A stretch of DNA of 64,000 nt from Mycolicibacterium chubuense NBB4. GTDB lineage: Bacteria > Actinomycetota > Actinomycetes > Mycobacteriales > Mycobacteriaceae. The first letter of the stretch is position 1; each line of letters starts with the position of its first letter. This document shows positions 49,781 to 58,672 of the stretch, in pieces. The position numbers were made by a program, and so were the translations under genes. Under the pieces are notes generated by a model that saw only the letters and a list, made by a program, of their open reading frames with translations, searched no databases and was not told where the DNA came from. The DNA lies in contig NC_018027.1 of NCBI RefSeq assembly GCF_000266905.1, positions 1,302,001-1,366,000 of the forward strand, given 5' to 3'.

Positions 49781-51175
49781 ATGCAGTCGTCGCGCAATCC
49801 GTTGATCATCGGCGCAGGGCCCGCCGGCCTCACCGCCGGCCTCGAGCTGGTCAAGCGCGGGGTGACGCCGCGCATCTACGAGGCCTCCGCCCACGTCGGC
49901 GGGCTGGCGCGCACACCGGCCGACGGCGACTGGCGCATCGACCCGGGCGGCCACCGGTTCTTCACTCGAAGCGAGGACGTCGCCGACCTGTGGCGCTCCC
50001 TGCTACCCGCCGACCAGTGGATCGCGGTGCCGCGGCGCTCCGCCATGCTCGTCCGCGGCCATTACGTGCAGTATCCGCTCGTCGGCCGGCATCTGCTGAC
50101 GCAGATGGGGCTGCACCGCGGAGCGCGTGGTGCCGGCAGCTTGATGTGGCATCGATTCCGGCGCGGCATGGGGAGCGATCACTCGGGGAGCTTCCGGGAT
50201 TGGGGGAGAAGAGAATTCGGCCGCTACTGGTACGACCTGTTCTTCGACGGTTATGTCCGGAAGACGTGGCTGACGGACCCCGAGGAGATCACCAGCGACT
50301 GGGCGAACCAGCGGATCAAACCGATCGGCTGGCGCCTGTCGCGCGGCGTCGACCCGATGGATCAGGACGTCTTCCGCTACCCGCGGCACGGACCCGGCCA
50401 ACTCTGGGAGGCCGCCGCCGCGACCCTGCGCGACCACGGTGTCGGCATCGCACTGAACTCGCCGATCGTGCACGCCCGCTACGACGGGACGACCTGGATG
50501 CTCGAGAAGCAGAACGGAACCACCGCGTCCGGCGATGCGTTGTTCTCGAGCATGCCGCTGCGCTCACTGGTCGACGCGCTGGAGCCCGAACCGCCGAAGC
50601 ACATCAAGACGATCGCCGCGCGCCTGAGGCACCGCTCCCTGATCACCGTCGCGGTCGCACTGTCGAAACGCTATGACATTCCTTATAACTGGGTGTACAC
50701 CCCGGAGCCCCATTTGCGCGTGGGGCGAATTCAGAATTACGGGCGCTGGTCACGCGATCTGTCGCCCCGCGACTGGAACGGCACCTTCGTCGGGCTCGAG
50801 TACTTCCTCCTACCGGACAGCGATCTCTGGGTGGCCGGTGACGACGGCCTCGGCGCGGTCGTCGAGCAAGATCTCGCCGCACTCGGCCTCGACGCATCGA
50901 CGATCGAGCGGGTCATCGTCGTCCGGTCCCAACACGCCTATCCGATCTACAACTCGGCGCGGGACCGCAGCGTGGTGCGGGTCCGCGATTATCTGCGTGA
51001 GCACTACCCGTCGCTGCACCCCATGGGCCGCAACGGAATGCACCACTACGACAATCAAGATCACGCGATGCTGAGCGCGATGCGCAGTGTCGGACGCTAC
51101 TTCGGGGAGAACGTCGACCCGTGGCAGGTCAACTCCGACCTCGGCTATCACGAACACGGCGTGCTGAAGAGGTAA
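49781..51175 (+). CDS. FAD-dependent oxidoreductase, polysaccharide-associated
   Basis: 464 residues. 'LIIGAGPAGLTAGLELVKRG' binds the ADP part of FAD, with 'YEASAHVGGLARTP' and 'DPGGHRFFTR' next, as in the protoporphyrinogen-oxidase/UDP-galactopyranose-mutase-like amine-oxidase fold. C-terminal 'MHHYDNQDHAMLSAM' contacts the flavin. The true substrate is unknown; similar proteins in envelope clusters act on lipid-linked sugars or prenyl groups. ATG 49781 starts three bases after the preceding stop. Expected to be cytoplasmic or membrane-peripheral. Confidence 0.8.
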   Translation: MQSSRNPLIIGAGPAGLTAGLELVKRGVTPRIYEASAHVGGLARTPADGDWRIDPGGHRFFTRSEDVADLWRSLLPADQWIAVPRRSAMLVRGHYVQYPLVGRHLLTQMGLHRGARGAGSLMWHRFRRGMGSDHSGSFRDWGRREFGRYWYDLFFDGYVRKTWLTDPEEITSDWANQRIKPIGWRLSRGVDPMDQDVFRYPRHGPGQLWEAAAATLRDHGVGIALNSPIVHARYDGTTWMLEKQNGTTASGDALFSSMPLRSLVDALEPEPPKHIKTIAARLRHRSLITVAVALSKRYDIPYNWVYTPEPHLRVGRIQNYGRWSRDLSPRDWNGTFVGLEYFLLPDSDLWVAGDDGLGAVVEQDLAALGLDASTIERVIVVRSQHAYPIYNSARDRSVVRVRDYLREHYPSLHPMGRNGMHHYDNQDHAMLSAMRSVGRYFGENVDPWQVNSDLGYHEHGVLKR

Positions 51176-51345
51176 GTCGGAGCGGCGCGGCGCCCGTCGG
51201 CGAGCTCGATGTCGCCGGCGCTTATTCGACGCTTACGTCAACCACGCGGAGAGCTCTGTTAACTTGTTTGCCATTGATGCTCACTTAGCGGACTGCCCGA
51301 GCTTCTGGCTTCGCTACTACCAGTGAACTGGTCGCAGGCTACTGT

Positions 51346-51507
51346 TCAGTGCGCGAACCACCGAGCGAACAGGCGATCCAGCAACGAGTTGAACTCGTTG
51401 TCCGGCAACAGGAATCGCGGACATTCGCACAGTGAGCAGTCCGATCCTGCTCGGTAGTGCTCGTGGGCGGGGCCGTCATGGCCGCACCGACAATCCCCCG
51501 ATGACAC
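51346..51507 (-). CDS. Small Cys/His-rich putative zinc-binding protein
   Basis: About 53 residues from GTG 51507. The N-terminal half has CxCGH, HEH and CSLCEC clusters ('DCRCGHDGPAHEHYR', 'GSDCSLCECPRFL'), an arrangement suited to one zinc site, followed by an amphipathic helix. The start is chosen for position before the metal cluster; a TTG about 40 bases upstream is possible. The reading frame continues open into the PH-domain gene on the other strand, but that part is not coding. No function can be assigned. Confidence 0.5.
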   Translation of the reverse strand: MSSGDCRCGHDGPAHEHYRAGSDCSLCECPRFLLPDNEFNSLLDRLFARWFAH

Positions 51508-51636
51508 GCCTCGAAGATACTCCTCGCTGTGCAATTGCTGGCAAATTCGATCAACATTGGGCCCTGGTGTCGCGATCCGGGCCGCAAAGCGAAAATCCGT
51601 AGGCCACCAGCGGCACGACTCCAGTACAGTGCTGCC

Positions 51637-52155
51637 GTGGGCTATCCGGAGAGCGTGCTGGCCAAGGACGAACACGTGGTCGTCCATCGCCACCCGCACT
51701 GGGGGCGTCTGTTCCTTCCCGCGGTGATCTTGATCGTCGCGACCGCCGCCGCGGCGTTCGTCGCGGGCTACATCAACACCCTGCACTGGCAAACCTCCGC
51801 GAAGAACATCGTGTTCCTCGTCATTGCGGCGGTCTGGCTCATCATCATCGGGTGGCTGTCGGTGTGGCCGTTCTTCAACTGGTGGACCACCCACTTCGTC
51901 ATCACCGACCGTCGCGTGATGTTCCGGCACGGTGTGCTCACCCGCTCCGGCATCGACATCCCGCTGGCGCGGATCAACAGCGTCGAGTTCCGGCACGGCT
52001 TGATGGACCGCATCCTGCGCACCGGCACGCTGATCATCGAGTCCGCGTCGCAGGACCCGCTGGAGTTCCACGACATCCCCCGAGTCGAGCGGGTGCACTC
52101 GCTGCTCTATCACGAAGTCTTCGACACGCTGGGCACCGAAGAGTCGCCCAGCTGA
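51637..52155 (+). CDS. PH-domain (bPH2) membrane protein, Rv3278c-like
   Basis: 172 residues from GTG 51637 ('VGYPESVLAKDEHVVVHRHPHW', as in mycobacterial homologues). Two membrane helices (about 28-48 and 60-80) are followed by a bacterial PH-like domain: 'THFVITDRRVMFRHGVLTRSGIDIPLARINSVEF' and 'GTLIIESASQDPLEF'. Role unknown. In M. tuberculosis this gene lies beside birA and accD5; here accD5 is 35 kb away across the polysaccharide locus and birA is elsewhere. Confidence 0.85.
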   Translation: MGYPESVLAKDEHVVVHRHPHWGRLFLPAVILIVATAAAAFVAGYINTLHWQTSAKNIVFLVIAAVWLIIIGWLSVWPFFNWWTTHFVITDRRVMFRHGVLTRSGIDIPLARINSVEFRHGLMDRILRTGTLIIESASQDPLEFHDIPRVERVHSLLYHEVFDTLGTEESPS

Positions 52156-52205
52156 CGCACGGTCCGCACGCGCGCGTCGGTTTCTCTACCGTGCAAGGGG
52201 TGACG

Positions 52206-52784
52206 GTGTCGCGGGGGAGGGTGGCCAACGCCGGCCCGATCCCTGCCTCGATCGCCGCGATGGTCCTGCTGCTCTTCCTCAACGGCTTCACCGGGACGCT
52301 GCTGTTCACCCATGCGAAGCCGGATCCGCTGCGGAAGGTCGACGCGATCGTCGTGCTCGGCGGTGAGCACGACGGCCGCGAGGCGTACGGGCTGAAACTG
52401 GCCCAGCGGGGCTACGCGCCCACCGTGCTGATGTCGGACCCCTACGGGTCGAAGGACCCGGTGATGCGCAAGGCGTGCCGGCCGCGCGCCGGCATCGAGG
52501 TGATCTGCCGGCCGCCGGTGCCCAGCACCACCCGCGGAGAGGCGCTGATGACGCGGGCCTTCGCCGACGCGCGAGGCTGGCGCTCGATCATCGTGATCAG
52601 CTGGCGCTACCACCTGCCGCGGGCGCGGCACATCTTCGAGCAGTGCTTCGCGTCGTCGACACGGACGGTGGTCATGCGCGACGTGCCGCGGGCGTATCCG
52701 TTCTCGGTGGCGCAGTGGCAGTACACCTATCTGTATCAGTACGCCGGGTTCGTCAAAGCAGAGATCCAGGGCTCCTGCGGCTAG
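52206..52784 (+). CDS. DUF218 (YdcF/SanA-like) envelope protein
   Basis: 192 residues. One N-terminal helix ('ASIAAMVLLLFLNGFTG') and an extracytoplasmic DUF218 domain: 'VDAIVVLGGEHDGREAYGLKLA', 'PSTTRGEALMTRAFA' and 'SIIVISWRYHLPRARHIFE'. DUF218 proteins are linked to envelope and polysaccharide maintenance (ElyC, SanA), without a firm reaction. GTG 52206 follows aagggg at five bases. It is 50 bases after the PH-domain gene and ends overlapping the convergent CrcB-like gene by four bases. Confidence 0.75.
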   Translation: MSRGRVANAGPIPASIAAMVLLLFLNGFTGTLLFTHAKPDPLRKVDAIVVLGGEHDGREAYGLKLAQRGYAPTVLMSDPYGSKDPVMRKACRPRAGIEVICRPPVPSTTRGEALMTRAFADARGWRSIIVISWRYHLPRARHIFEQCFASSTRTVVMRDVPRAYPFSVAQWQYTYLYQYAGFVKAEIQGSCG

Positions 52785-53155
52785 CCGAACTTCTTGTACA
52801 GCGTGAACCCGCTGCGCAACGCGAGATAGCCCAGCAGCGTGCACGTCACCGCGACGACGCAGTACACCGCGAGATTCCTGGCGACCGCCAGTGCACTGCG
52901 CAGCGGCGCGTCGCCGCCGATCCACGTGCGGGACGTGACGCCGACCGCGAGCATGCTCGCCGCCGTGCCCAGCACCCCGTACTTCAGGACGGCTGTCAGC
53001 TCGGGCGAATGCAGTTGAACGCTGAAGGCGCCCATCAGCCCGCACACCGCGGCCGTGGCCGTCATCAGCCGCGTCGTCGACGGGCGCCGCATCAACAGCA
53101 GCCCGAGCGCTGAGCCTGCGGCTCCGCCGACGGCGACCAGCACCCACATCAGCAT
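52781..53155 (-). CDS. CrcB-like membrane protein (fluoride channel family), second of pair
   Basis: 124 residues with four helices: 'MLMWVLVAVGGAAGSALGLLLM', 'MTATAAVCGLMGAFS', 'VLKYGVLGTAASMLAVG' and a last helix near the C terminus. The glycine pattern GGAAGSALG fits the Fluc/CrcB family, but the Arg-Tyr after it and the phenylalanine box (TTFSTF) are missing. The start overlaps the stop of the upstream partner by seven bases. In heterodimeric Fluc channels the two subunits are encoded in tandem like this. Fluoride transport is uncertain. Confidence 0.6.
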   Translation of the reverse strand: MLMWVLVAVGGAAGSALGLLLMRRPSTTRLMTATAAVCGLMGAFSVQLHSPELTAVLKYGVLGTAASMLAVGVTSRTWIGGDAPLRSALAVARNLAVYCVVAVTCTLLGYLALRSGFTLYKKFG

Positions 53156-53520
53156 TGAGCTGCTACTCGCGCGATCAGGAGTCCGCACAGCAGCCCACCG
53201 ATGGCCGCCGCGGGCGTGAGGACAAGAGAGGCGATCGACAGCTTGGGCGTCTGGCTGATGGTGAACAGCGCGTAGGCGCTCAGGCTCGCGGCGCTGGCAC
53301 ACATGCCCAGGATCGCGGCGCGCGGCGTGGACGTTGAGGCGTTGGCGATCAGGAACCCGGCGATCAGGAACGCGATTGCGGCCGTCAGCACTGTCGACAT
53401 CAGAACCTGTCGCGGCAGTGGCCACGTCGCGGCGATCGCATAGCGCAGGACTGCACCGGCCGCTCCGCCCACGATCACCGCCACGGGCTGCGCTCTCGAC
53501 GCGCGATGTCGGCCCGGCAC
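53149..53520 (-). CDS. CrcB-like membrane protein (fluoride channel family), first of pair
   Basis: 123 residues, four helices, with the family's 'GGAAGAVLRYAI' near residue 18 and 'LSTVLTAAIAFLIAGFLI'-type second helix. The phenylalanine box region reads 'LSAYALFTIS', not TTFSTF. It is 27 bases downstream of the GtrA gene on the same strand, so there is no room for its own leader or a fluoride riboswitch. Likely co-expressed with its partner and with GtrA. Confidence 0.65.
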   Translation of the reverse strand: MPGRHRASRAQPVAVIVGGAAGAVLRYAIAATWPLPRQVLMSTVLTAAIAFLIAGFLIANASTSTPRAAILGMCASAASLSAYALFTISQTPKLSIASLVLTPAAAIGGLLCGLLIARVAAQC

Positions 53521-53547
53521 CGGCCTAGGTTATGCGCACGCGCCGGA

Positions 53548-54225
53548 TCACGAAGTCTTCGACACCCGCGGGTCGGTCGAGCCGCCGAGCTGGCGGGCCC
53601 GGCGCCGGCGCGAGGGCCGCATCGGCGTGACGTTGTCCGGCTCGCCCCCGTTCGGGTGGCGCAGCTCGTACTCGTCCTCGAGCGCCTCGGCGATACCGCC
53701 CACGGTCAGCGTGGACTCCAGCGCCTTCTCCGGGTTGCGGGCGAACTCGTCGGGGAACACGTAGCGGCGGAAAGCCCAGAACCGGAAGGCCATCTGCAGC
53801 AGGTTGCCGATGAGGTAGGCCGAGATGAAGTCGGCGATGTTCTCGGTCATCAGCGACACCATCGGCGCGCGCAGCATCAGCACGTAGCTCGAGACCCACA
53901 GGGGGGCCATGCTCAGCAGCACCCCGACACCGCTGACCACGAAGAACAGCAGCGCCTCGTGGTGCCGCTCGCGGCCGCCGCGGTCCCGGAAGCTCCACTC
54001 CCTGTTGAAGATGTAGGAGGCGATCACCGCGACGATGCCCGCAATGATCTTCGCGGTCACCGGCTTGGGCTCGAGAATCGTCAGCTTCAGCGTGAAGAAG
54101 ATCGCCGAGTCGATGATGAACGTCGACGCACCGACGATGGCGAACTTGATGAGCTCGTGGTGCCGCTCGGCGTAGGGACGGATCGGGCCAGGGAGGCGGC
54201 GGATCGTCGCATCGGCAAAGGACAC
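53548..54225 (-). CDS. GtrA-family membrane protein (Rv3277-like)
   Basis: 225 residues. Four helices in a GtrA domain beginning 'ELIKFAIVGASTFIIDSAIFFTL', with 'GIVAVIASYIFNREWSF' and 'AYLIGNLLQMAFRFWAFRRYVF'. The last 60 residues are charged and likely cytoplasmic. GtrA proteins assist transfer of polyprenyl-linked sugars across the membrane; in mycobacteria the homologue sits beside purK-purE in opposite orientation, as here. ATG 54225 is preceded by aaggagcg-like purines. Confidence 0.87.
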   Translation of the reverse strand: MSFADATIRRLPGPIRPYAERHHELIKFAIVGASTFIIDSAIFFTLKLTILEPKPVTAKIIAGIVAVIASYIFNREWSFRDRGGRERHHEALLFFVVSGVGVLLSMAPLWVSSYVLMLRAPMVSLMTENIADFISAYLIGNLLQMAFRFWAFRRYVFPDEFARNPEKALESTLTVGGIAEALEDEYELRHPNGGEPDNVTPMRPSRRRRARQLGGSTDPRVSKTS

Positions 54226-54319
54226 AAGGAGCGAGTCTACGGAAGGAGGCTGCGAGATACCGCATCTGTACGTAACCGCTGGTCAACGATGTGGTGTAGG
54301 TCATGACACGATGTAGGGC

Positions 54320-55513
54320 GTGTCAAGAAGACCCGCCTCCCCACCCGTCGTGGCAATGATCGGCGGAGGACAACTCGCCCGGATGACCCACCAGGCGGCA
54401 ATCGCGCTGGGCCAGACGTTGCGCGTGCTGGCGCTGCGCAGCGACGAGTCGGCCGCCCAAGTCACCCCCGACGTCGTCCTCGGCTCCCACACCGACCTCG
54501 ACGCACTGCGCCGCGCCGCGGACGGCGCGACCGCGCTGACGTTCGACCACGAGCACGTGCCGCAGGAGCTGTTGGAGAAGCTCGTCGCCGACGGGGTCAA
54601 TGTTCTTCCGCCGCCGTCGGCGCTGCTGCACGCGCAGGACAAGTTGGTGATGCGGCGAAAGTTGTCGGAGCTCGGTGCGCCGGTGCCGCGCTACGCGGAC
54701 GTGTCATCGGTTGATGACGCCGTCGCGTTCGCGGAGTCGGTCGGCGGGGCCGTCGTCATCAAGACGGTGCGCGGTGGATACGACGGCCGCGGGGTGGTGA
54801 TGGCGTCGTCGGTCGACGAGGCGCGCGCGATCGTGGAGGGCTATCTGGCCGACGGGGTGCCGGTCCTGGTCGAGGAGCGGGTCGAGATGCGCCGCGAACT
54901 GGCCGCGCTGGTGGCCCGCTCGCCGTTCGGGCAGGGCGCGGCGTGGCCGGTGGTGGAGACGGTGCAGGAGGACGGCATCTGCGTCACCGTGATCGCGCCG
55001 GCGCCCAATCTGTCCTACGAAACCGGTTCGGCTGCTTCGGAATTGGCGCTGCGGGTGGCCGCCGAGCTCGGGGTCGTCGGCGTGCTGGCGGTGGAGCTGT
55101 TCGAGACGGTCGACGGCCGGTTGCTGGTCAACGAGCTCGCGATGCGTCCGCACAATTCCGGGCACTGGACCATGGACGGCGCGCGGACCAGCCAGTTCGA
55201 GCAGCACCTGCGCGCGGTGCTCGACTATCCGCTCGGGGACACGTCGGCGCTGACGCCCTACACCGTGATGGGCAATGTGATCGGCGCGCCGCAGACGCCG
55301 GCGATCTCGATGGACGAGCGGATCCACCACCTGTGCGCGCGGATGCCCGAGGCGAAGGTGCACCTCTACGGCAAGGAGGAGCGGCCCGGCCGCAAGATCG
55401 GCCACGTCAACATCGTCGGCGCCGACTGGGAGTCGCTGCGGGAGCGGGCCGAGCGGGCGGCACACTGGCTGTCGCACGCGGAATGGACGGACGGATGGGA
55501 CCCTCACACATGA
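54320..55513 (+). CDS. purK: N5-carboxyaminoimidazole ribonucleotide synthase
   Basis: 397 residues, ATP-grasp fold. '[17 protein letters not shown]' start, '[14 protein letters not shown]', '[14 protein letters not shown]' ATP loop, '[17 protein letters not shown]' and '[16 protein letters not shown]' for metal binding. PurK carboxylates AIR with ATP and bicarbonate in purine synthesis. GTG start. Overlaps purE by ATGA. Confidence 0.95.
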   Translation: MSRRPASPPVVAMIGGGQLARMTHQAAIALGQTLRVLALRSDESAAQVTPDVVLGSHTDLDALRRAADGATALTFDHEHVPQELLEKLVADGVNVLPPPSALLHAQDKLVMRRKLSELGAPVPRYADVSSVDDAVAFAESVGGAVVIKTVRGGYDGRGVVMASSVDEARAIVEGYLADGVPVLVEERVEMRRELAALVARSPFGQGAAWPVVETVQEDGICVTVIAPAPNLSYETGSAASELALRVAAELGVVGVLAVELFETVDGRLLVNELAMRPHNSGHWTMDGARTSQFEQHLRAVLDYPLGDTSALTPYTVMGNVIGAPQTPAISMDERIHHLCARMPEAKVHLYGKEERPGRKIGHVNIVGADWESLRERAERAAHWLSHAEWTDGWDPHT

Positions 55514-56010
55514 GCGCACGAGTCGGCTTGATCATGGGCAGCGACAGCGACTGGCCCGTGATGTCGGAGGCGGCCGAGGCGTTGGCCGAGTTCGACGTGC
55601 CGTTCGAGGTGGGGGTCGTCTCGGCGCACCGCACGCCGGCCCGGATGCTGTCGTACGCCCAGGACGCGGCGGGCCGGGGGATCGGAGTGATCATCGCGGG
55701 CGCGGGCGGCGCGGCCCATCTGCCGGGCATGGTCGCGTCGGCGACGCCGCTGCCGGTGATCGGGGTGCCGGTGCCGCTGGCGCGGCTGGACGGCATGGAC
55801 TCGCTGCTGTCGATCGTGCAGATGCCGGCCGGTGTGCCGGTGGCGACGGTGTCGATCGGCGGGGCGCGCAATGCGGGGCTGCTGGCCGTGCGAATTCTCG
55901 GCTCGGCAGACGCGGCGTTGCGTGAGCGGATGGCGTCGTTTCAGCAGGGCCTGGAGGAGATGGTGCTAGCCAAAGACGAGGCGCTGCGGAAGCGGCTGCT
56001 GGGGGAGTAG
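55510..56010 (+). CDS. purE: N5-carboxyaminoimidazole ribonucleotide mutase
   Basis: 166 residues. '[18 protein letters not shown]' and '[12 protein letters not shown]' carry the catalytic Ser/His. '[18 protein letters not shown]' completes the class I PurE signature. It converts PurK's product to CAIR. The start overlaps the purK stop, so the two are translationally coupled. Confidence 0.95.
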   Translation: MSARVGLIMGSDSDWPVMSEAAEALAEFDVPFEVGVVSAHRTPARMLSYAQDAAGRGIGVIIAGAGGAAHLPGMVASATPLPVIGVPVPLARLDGMDSLLSIVQMPAGVPVATVSIGGARNAGLLAVRILGSADAALRERMASFQQGLEEMVLAKDEALRKRLLGE

Positions 56011-56141
56011 TTGGTTTGCGTAGCTAAGCGATTGACGAGCGCGTCAAAGCAGGCACAGCGAAATCATTCGAGACTTATGTGATCTAGCTCACAACGGAGC
56101 CACCGAGGAGGGCTGAGCGCCCCGAGCCCTCAGTACGGCGG

Positions 56142-56333
56142 TTACGACGCCCGGAGGACGAGGACCGGTTCGGCGCTCGGCACCGGCGCGGCCGCTTGGA
56201 TGTGCCCGGTCTGGGCCGCGTGGATGCCCGCGTCGACGACTGCCGAAGCGCGCAGCGCATGCGGAGTACCGTTCCATCCACACTCGCAGTGAGCGGTACG
56301 GCGAAGGGCGCGGCCATCGATGTACACCTGCAT
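56142..56333 (-). CDS. Small conserved-looking protein with CxC motif
   Basis: 63 residues from ATG 56333 ('MQVYIDGRALRRTAHCECGWNG'). The CEC and the short beta-hairpin-like start suggest a small metal or redox fold; the C-terminal half is Ala/Pro-rich. It lies alone between purE and fadE25 on the opposite strand. I do not recognise a named family. An in-frame GTG six codons upstream is possible. Confidence 0.5.
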   Translation of the reverse strand: MQVYIDGRALRRTAHCECGWNGTPHALRASAVVDAGIHAAQTGHIQAAAPVPSAEPVLVLRAS

Positions 56334-56468
56334 GGTTGGGAGAGTAACCACGCAGCGTGAGAATCAACCACGCTGCTCCTGAGCTTTTCCTTAGAGAGCC
56401 GGTTCGCCCCGACTTCGCGCAAAACTTCGAGCACGGTAAAGTTACCGGTGAGTAGCAAGGAGATCATG

Positions 56469-57638
56469 ATGGCTAGTTGGTCCGGCGATCCGTCGTTCGA
56501 TTTGTTCCAGTTGCCCGAGGAGCACCGCGAACTCCGCGACGCGATCCGTGCGCTGGCGGAGAAGGAGATCGCCCCGCACGCCGCCGACGTCGACGAGAAC
56601 GCACGCTTCCCCGAAGAGGCGCGTCAGGCGCTCGTCGCATCGGGCTTCAACGCCGTGCACGTGCCCGAGGAGTACGACGGACAGGGCGCCGACTCGGTCG
56701 CGGCGTGCATCGTCATCGAGGAGGTCGCCCGGGTCGACGCGTCGGCCTCGCTGATTCCCGCGGTCAACAAGCTCGGCACCATGGGGCTGATCCTGCGGGG
56801 CTCCGACGAGCTCAAGCAGAAGGTGCTGCCGTCGATCGCCTCGGGCGAGGCGATGGCCTCCTACGCGCTGTCCGAGCGCGAGGCCGGCAGCGACGCCGCC
56901 TCGATGCGGACCCGCGCCAAGGCCGACGGCGACGACTGGATCCTCAACGGCGCAAAGTGCTGGATCACCAACGGCGGCAAGTCCAGCTGGTACACCGTCA
57001 TGGCCGTCACCGATCCCGACAAGGGCGCGAACGGCATCTCGGCGTTCATGGTCCACGAGGACGACGAGGGCTTCACCGTCGGGCCGAAGGAGCGCAAGCT
57101 CGGCATCAAGGGCTCGCCCACCACAGAGCTGTACTTCGAGAACTGCCGCATTCCCGGCGACCGGATCATCGGTGACCCGGGCACCGGTTTCAAGACCGCG
57201 CTGGCCACGCTCGACCACACCCGCCCGACGATCGGCGCGCAGGCCGTCGGCATCGCGCAGGGTGCCGTGGATGCGGCGATCGAGTACACCAAGGACCGCA
57301 AGCAGTTCGGCAAGTCGATCAGCGATTTCCAGGCCGTGCAGTTCATGCTCGCCGACATGGCGATGAAGGTGGAGGCCGCCCGGTTGATGGTGTACTCGGC
57401 CGCGGCCCGCGCCGAGCGGGGCGAGGGGAATCTCGGATTCATCTCCGCGGCCTCGAAGTGCCTGGCGTCCGACGTCGCGATGGAGGTGACCACCGACGCC
57501 GTGCAGCTGTTCGGCGGCGCCGGCTACACCGTCGACTTCCCGGTCGAGCGGATGATGCGCGACGCGAAGATCACCCAGATCTACGAGGGCACCAACCAGA
57601 TCCAGCGCGTCGTGATGAGCCGCGCGCTGCTGCGCTGA
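56469..57638 (+). CDS. fadE25: Acyl-CoA dehydrogenase FadE25
   Basis: 389 residues. 'FDLFQLPEEHRELRDAIRALA' N-terminal helices, 'YALSEREAGSDAASM' FAD/substrate contact, 'CWITNGGKSSWYTVMA' and the catalytic glutamate in 'QIYEGTNQIQRVV'. It performs the first dehydrogenation of fatty-acid beta-oxidation with FAD and ETF. ATG 56469 is six bases after aggag; ATG 56466 is just upstream. Downstream of purK-purE as in M. tuberculosis (Rv3274c-Rv3276c). Confidence 0.95.
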   Translation: MASWSGDPSFDLFQLPEEHRELRDAIRALAEKEIAPHAADVDENARFPEEARQALVASGFNAVHVPEEYDGQGADSVAACIVIEEVARVDASASLIPAVNKLGTMGLILRGSDELKQKVLPSIASGEAMASYALSEREAGSDAASMRTRAKADGDDWILNGAKCWITNGGKSSWYTVMAVTDPDKGANGISAFMVHEDDEGFTVGPKERKLGIKGSPTTELYFENCRIPGDRIIGDPGTGFKTALATLDHTRPTIGAQAVGIAQGAVDAAIEYTKDRKQFGKSISDFQAVQFMLADMAMKVEAARLMVYSAAARAERGEGNLGFISAASKCLASDVAMEVTTDAVQLFGGAGYTVDFPVERMMRDAKITQIYEGTNQIQRVVMSRALLR

Positions 57639-57656
57639 CCTCGGGGCTACACGTAT

Positions 57657-57692
57657 CGGGAATGCGATAGCGCAGGCGCTATCGCATTCCCG
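57657..57692 (+). terminator. Strong hairpin after fadE25
   Basis: A perfect inverted repeat with 17-base arms (57657-57673 and 57676-57692, gggaatgcgatagcgc and its complement) and a two-base centre, 18 bases after the fadE25 stop. There is no U-tract, which is common for mycobacterial terminators. It separates fadE25 from the convergent methyltransferase gene and may serve both directions. Confidence 0.75.
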
Positions 57693-57764
57693 GTTTGGCG
57701 CATGGAAGAGACAAGCGCGAGGTTGTCGACCGCGAGCGACTCTTCAGGCGGCTGACAAGCCCCG

Positions 57765-58544
57765 CTACGCGGACGACGAACTTCTCGCTCGCGGTCGGCG
57801 CTCAGCGACATGGCTGCGCCGGCCGACTCCCGGCACGATCATCGGCACCGTCTCGCGGTAGGCGGCATATCGCGCGCCCAGCTTCGCCAACAGGTCGCGC
57901 TCCTCGAGCCACATCGCCAGCACGATCCACGCCGTGGTGACCGACGCGAACAACAGCCGTCCCGCCGTCATCGTCGGCGCGGCCCAAAACGCCACGAGGA
58001 AGCCGAGATTCAGCGGATGGCGCACGACCCGGTAGAACAGCGTGGTGCGGAATCCCGTCTCGCCCTGCGGGCGGCCCCGCCACGCCGTGAACACCTGCTT
58101 CAGGCCGAACAGTTCGAAGTGGCTGATCATGAATGTCGAGGCGAGCACGATGGCCCACCCCAGCCAGAACAGCACCCAGATCGCGATCCGCGCCGGCTGC
58201 CACGTCACGTCCCACACCACGAACGGCAGCTGCCGCCACTGCCAAAGAACAAGCGCGAGAACAGCACTCGCTGCCAGGACGTAAGTGCTCCGTTCGATCG
58301 GCTGCGGGACGTATCGGGTCCACCACCGCTTGAACGCCGGTCGCGCCATCACGCTGTGCTGCACGGCGAACAGCGTCAGCAACGCCAGGTCGATCAGCAG
58401 GGCGTGAATCCAGGACGTCGCGATCGCTTGGTCGACGCTGCGGGGCACGCCCACACCGCCGACGAAGCCGATCGCATACACGAAGACGACGAGGAACAGC
58501 AGGTAGCTGATCGCGCCGTAGCAGAGGGTGAGATATCGAGTCAT
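57765..58544 (-). CDS. mddA: Methanethiol S-methyltransferase-like membrane protein
   Basis: 259 residues, five to six helices, with 'MTRYLTLCYGAISYLLFLVVF', 'AVQHSVMARPAFKRWWTRYVP', 'STFMISHFELFGLKQVF' and 'FYRVVRHPLNLGFLVAFW'. The last block, with RHP, is the SAM-binding motif of the isoprenylcysteine methyltransferase-like/NnrU superfamily. This pattern matches MddA, which methylates methanethiol to dimethyl sulfide (Rv3238c in M. tuberculosis). ATG 58544 chosen for the standard N terminus; the longer frame adds 17 codons. Confidence 0.8.
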   Translation of the reverse strand: MTRYLTLCYGAISYLLFLVVFVYAIGFVGGVGVPRSVDQAIATSWIHALLIDLALLTLFAVQHSVMARPAFKRWWTRYVPQPIERSTYVLAASAVLALVLWQWRQLPFVVWDVTWQPARIAIWVLFWLGWAIVLASTFMISHFELFGLKQVFTAWRGRPQGETGFRTTLFYRVVRHPLNLGFLVAFWAAPTMTAGRLLFASVTTAWIVLAMWLEERDLLAKLGARYAAYRETVPMIVPGVGRRSHVAERRPRARSSSSA

Positions 58545-58672
58545 GAACAGAGGGTGAGCCGACAGCCCACGGCAGACATGAGGCAATTGCCTCAAAAGTG
58601 ACCATCCCGGGAAAACGCGGTGCCGAGCAAACTCGAGAAATAGAGTCCGCCTCAGGATCGCGAGGAGGCGAC

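Noticed and set aside
53500..53560. Fluoride riboswitch before the CrcB-like genes
   Set aside because: Only 27 bases separate the first CrcB-like gene from the upstream GtrA gene, too few for the aptamer.
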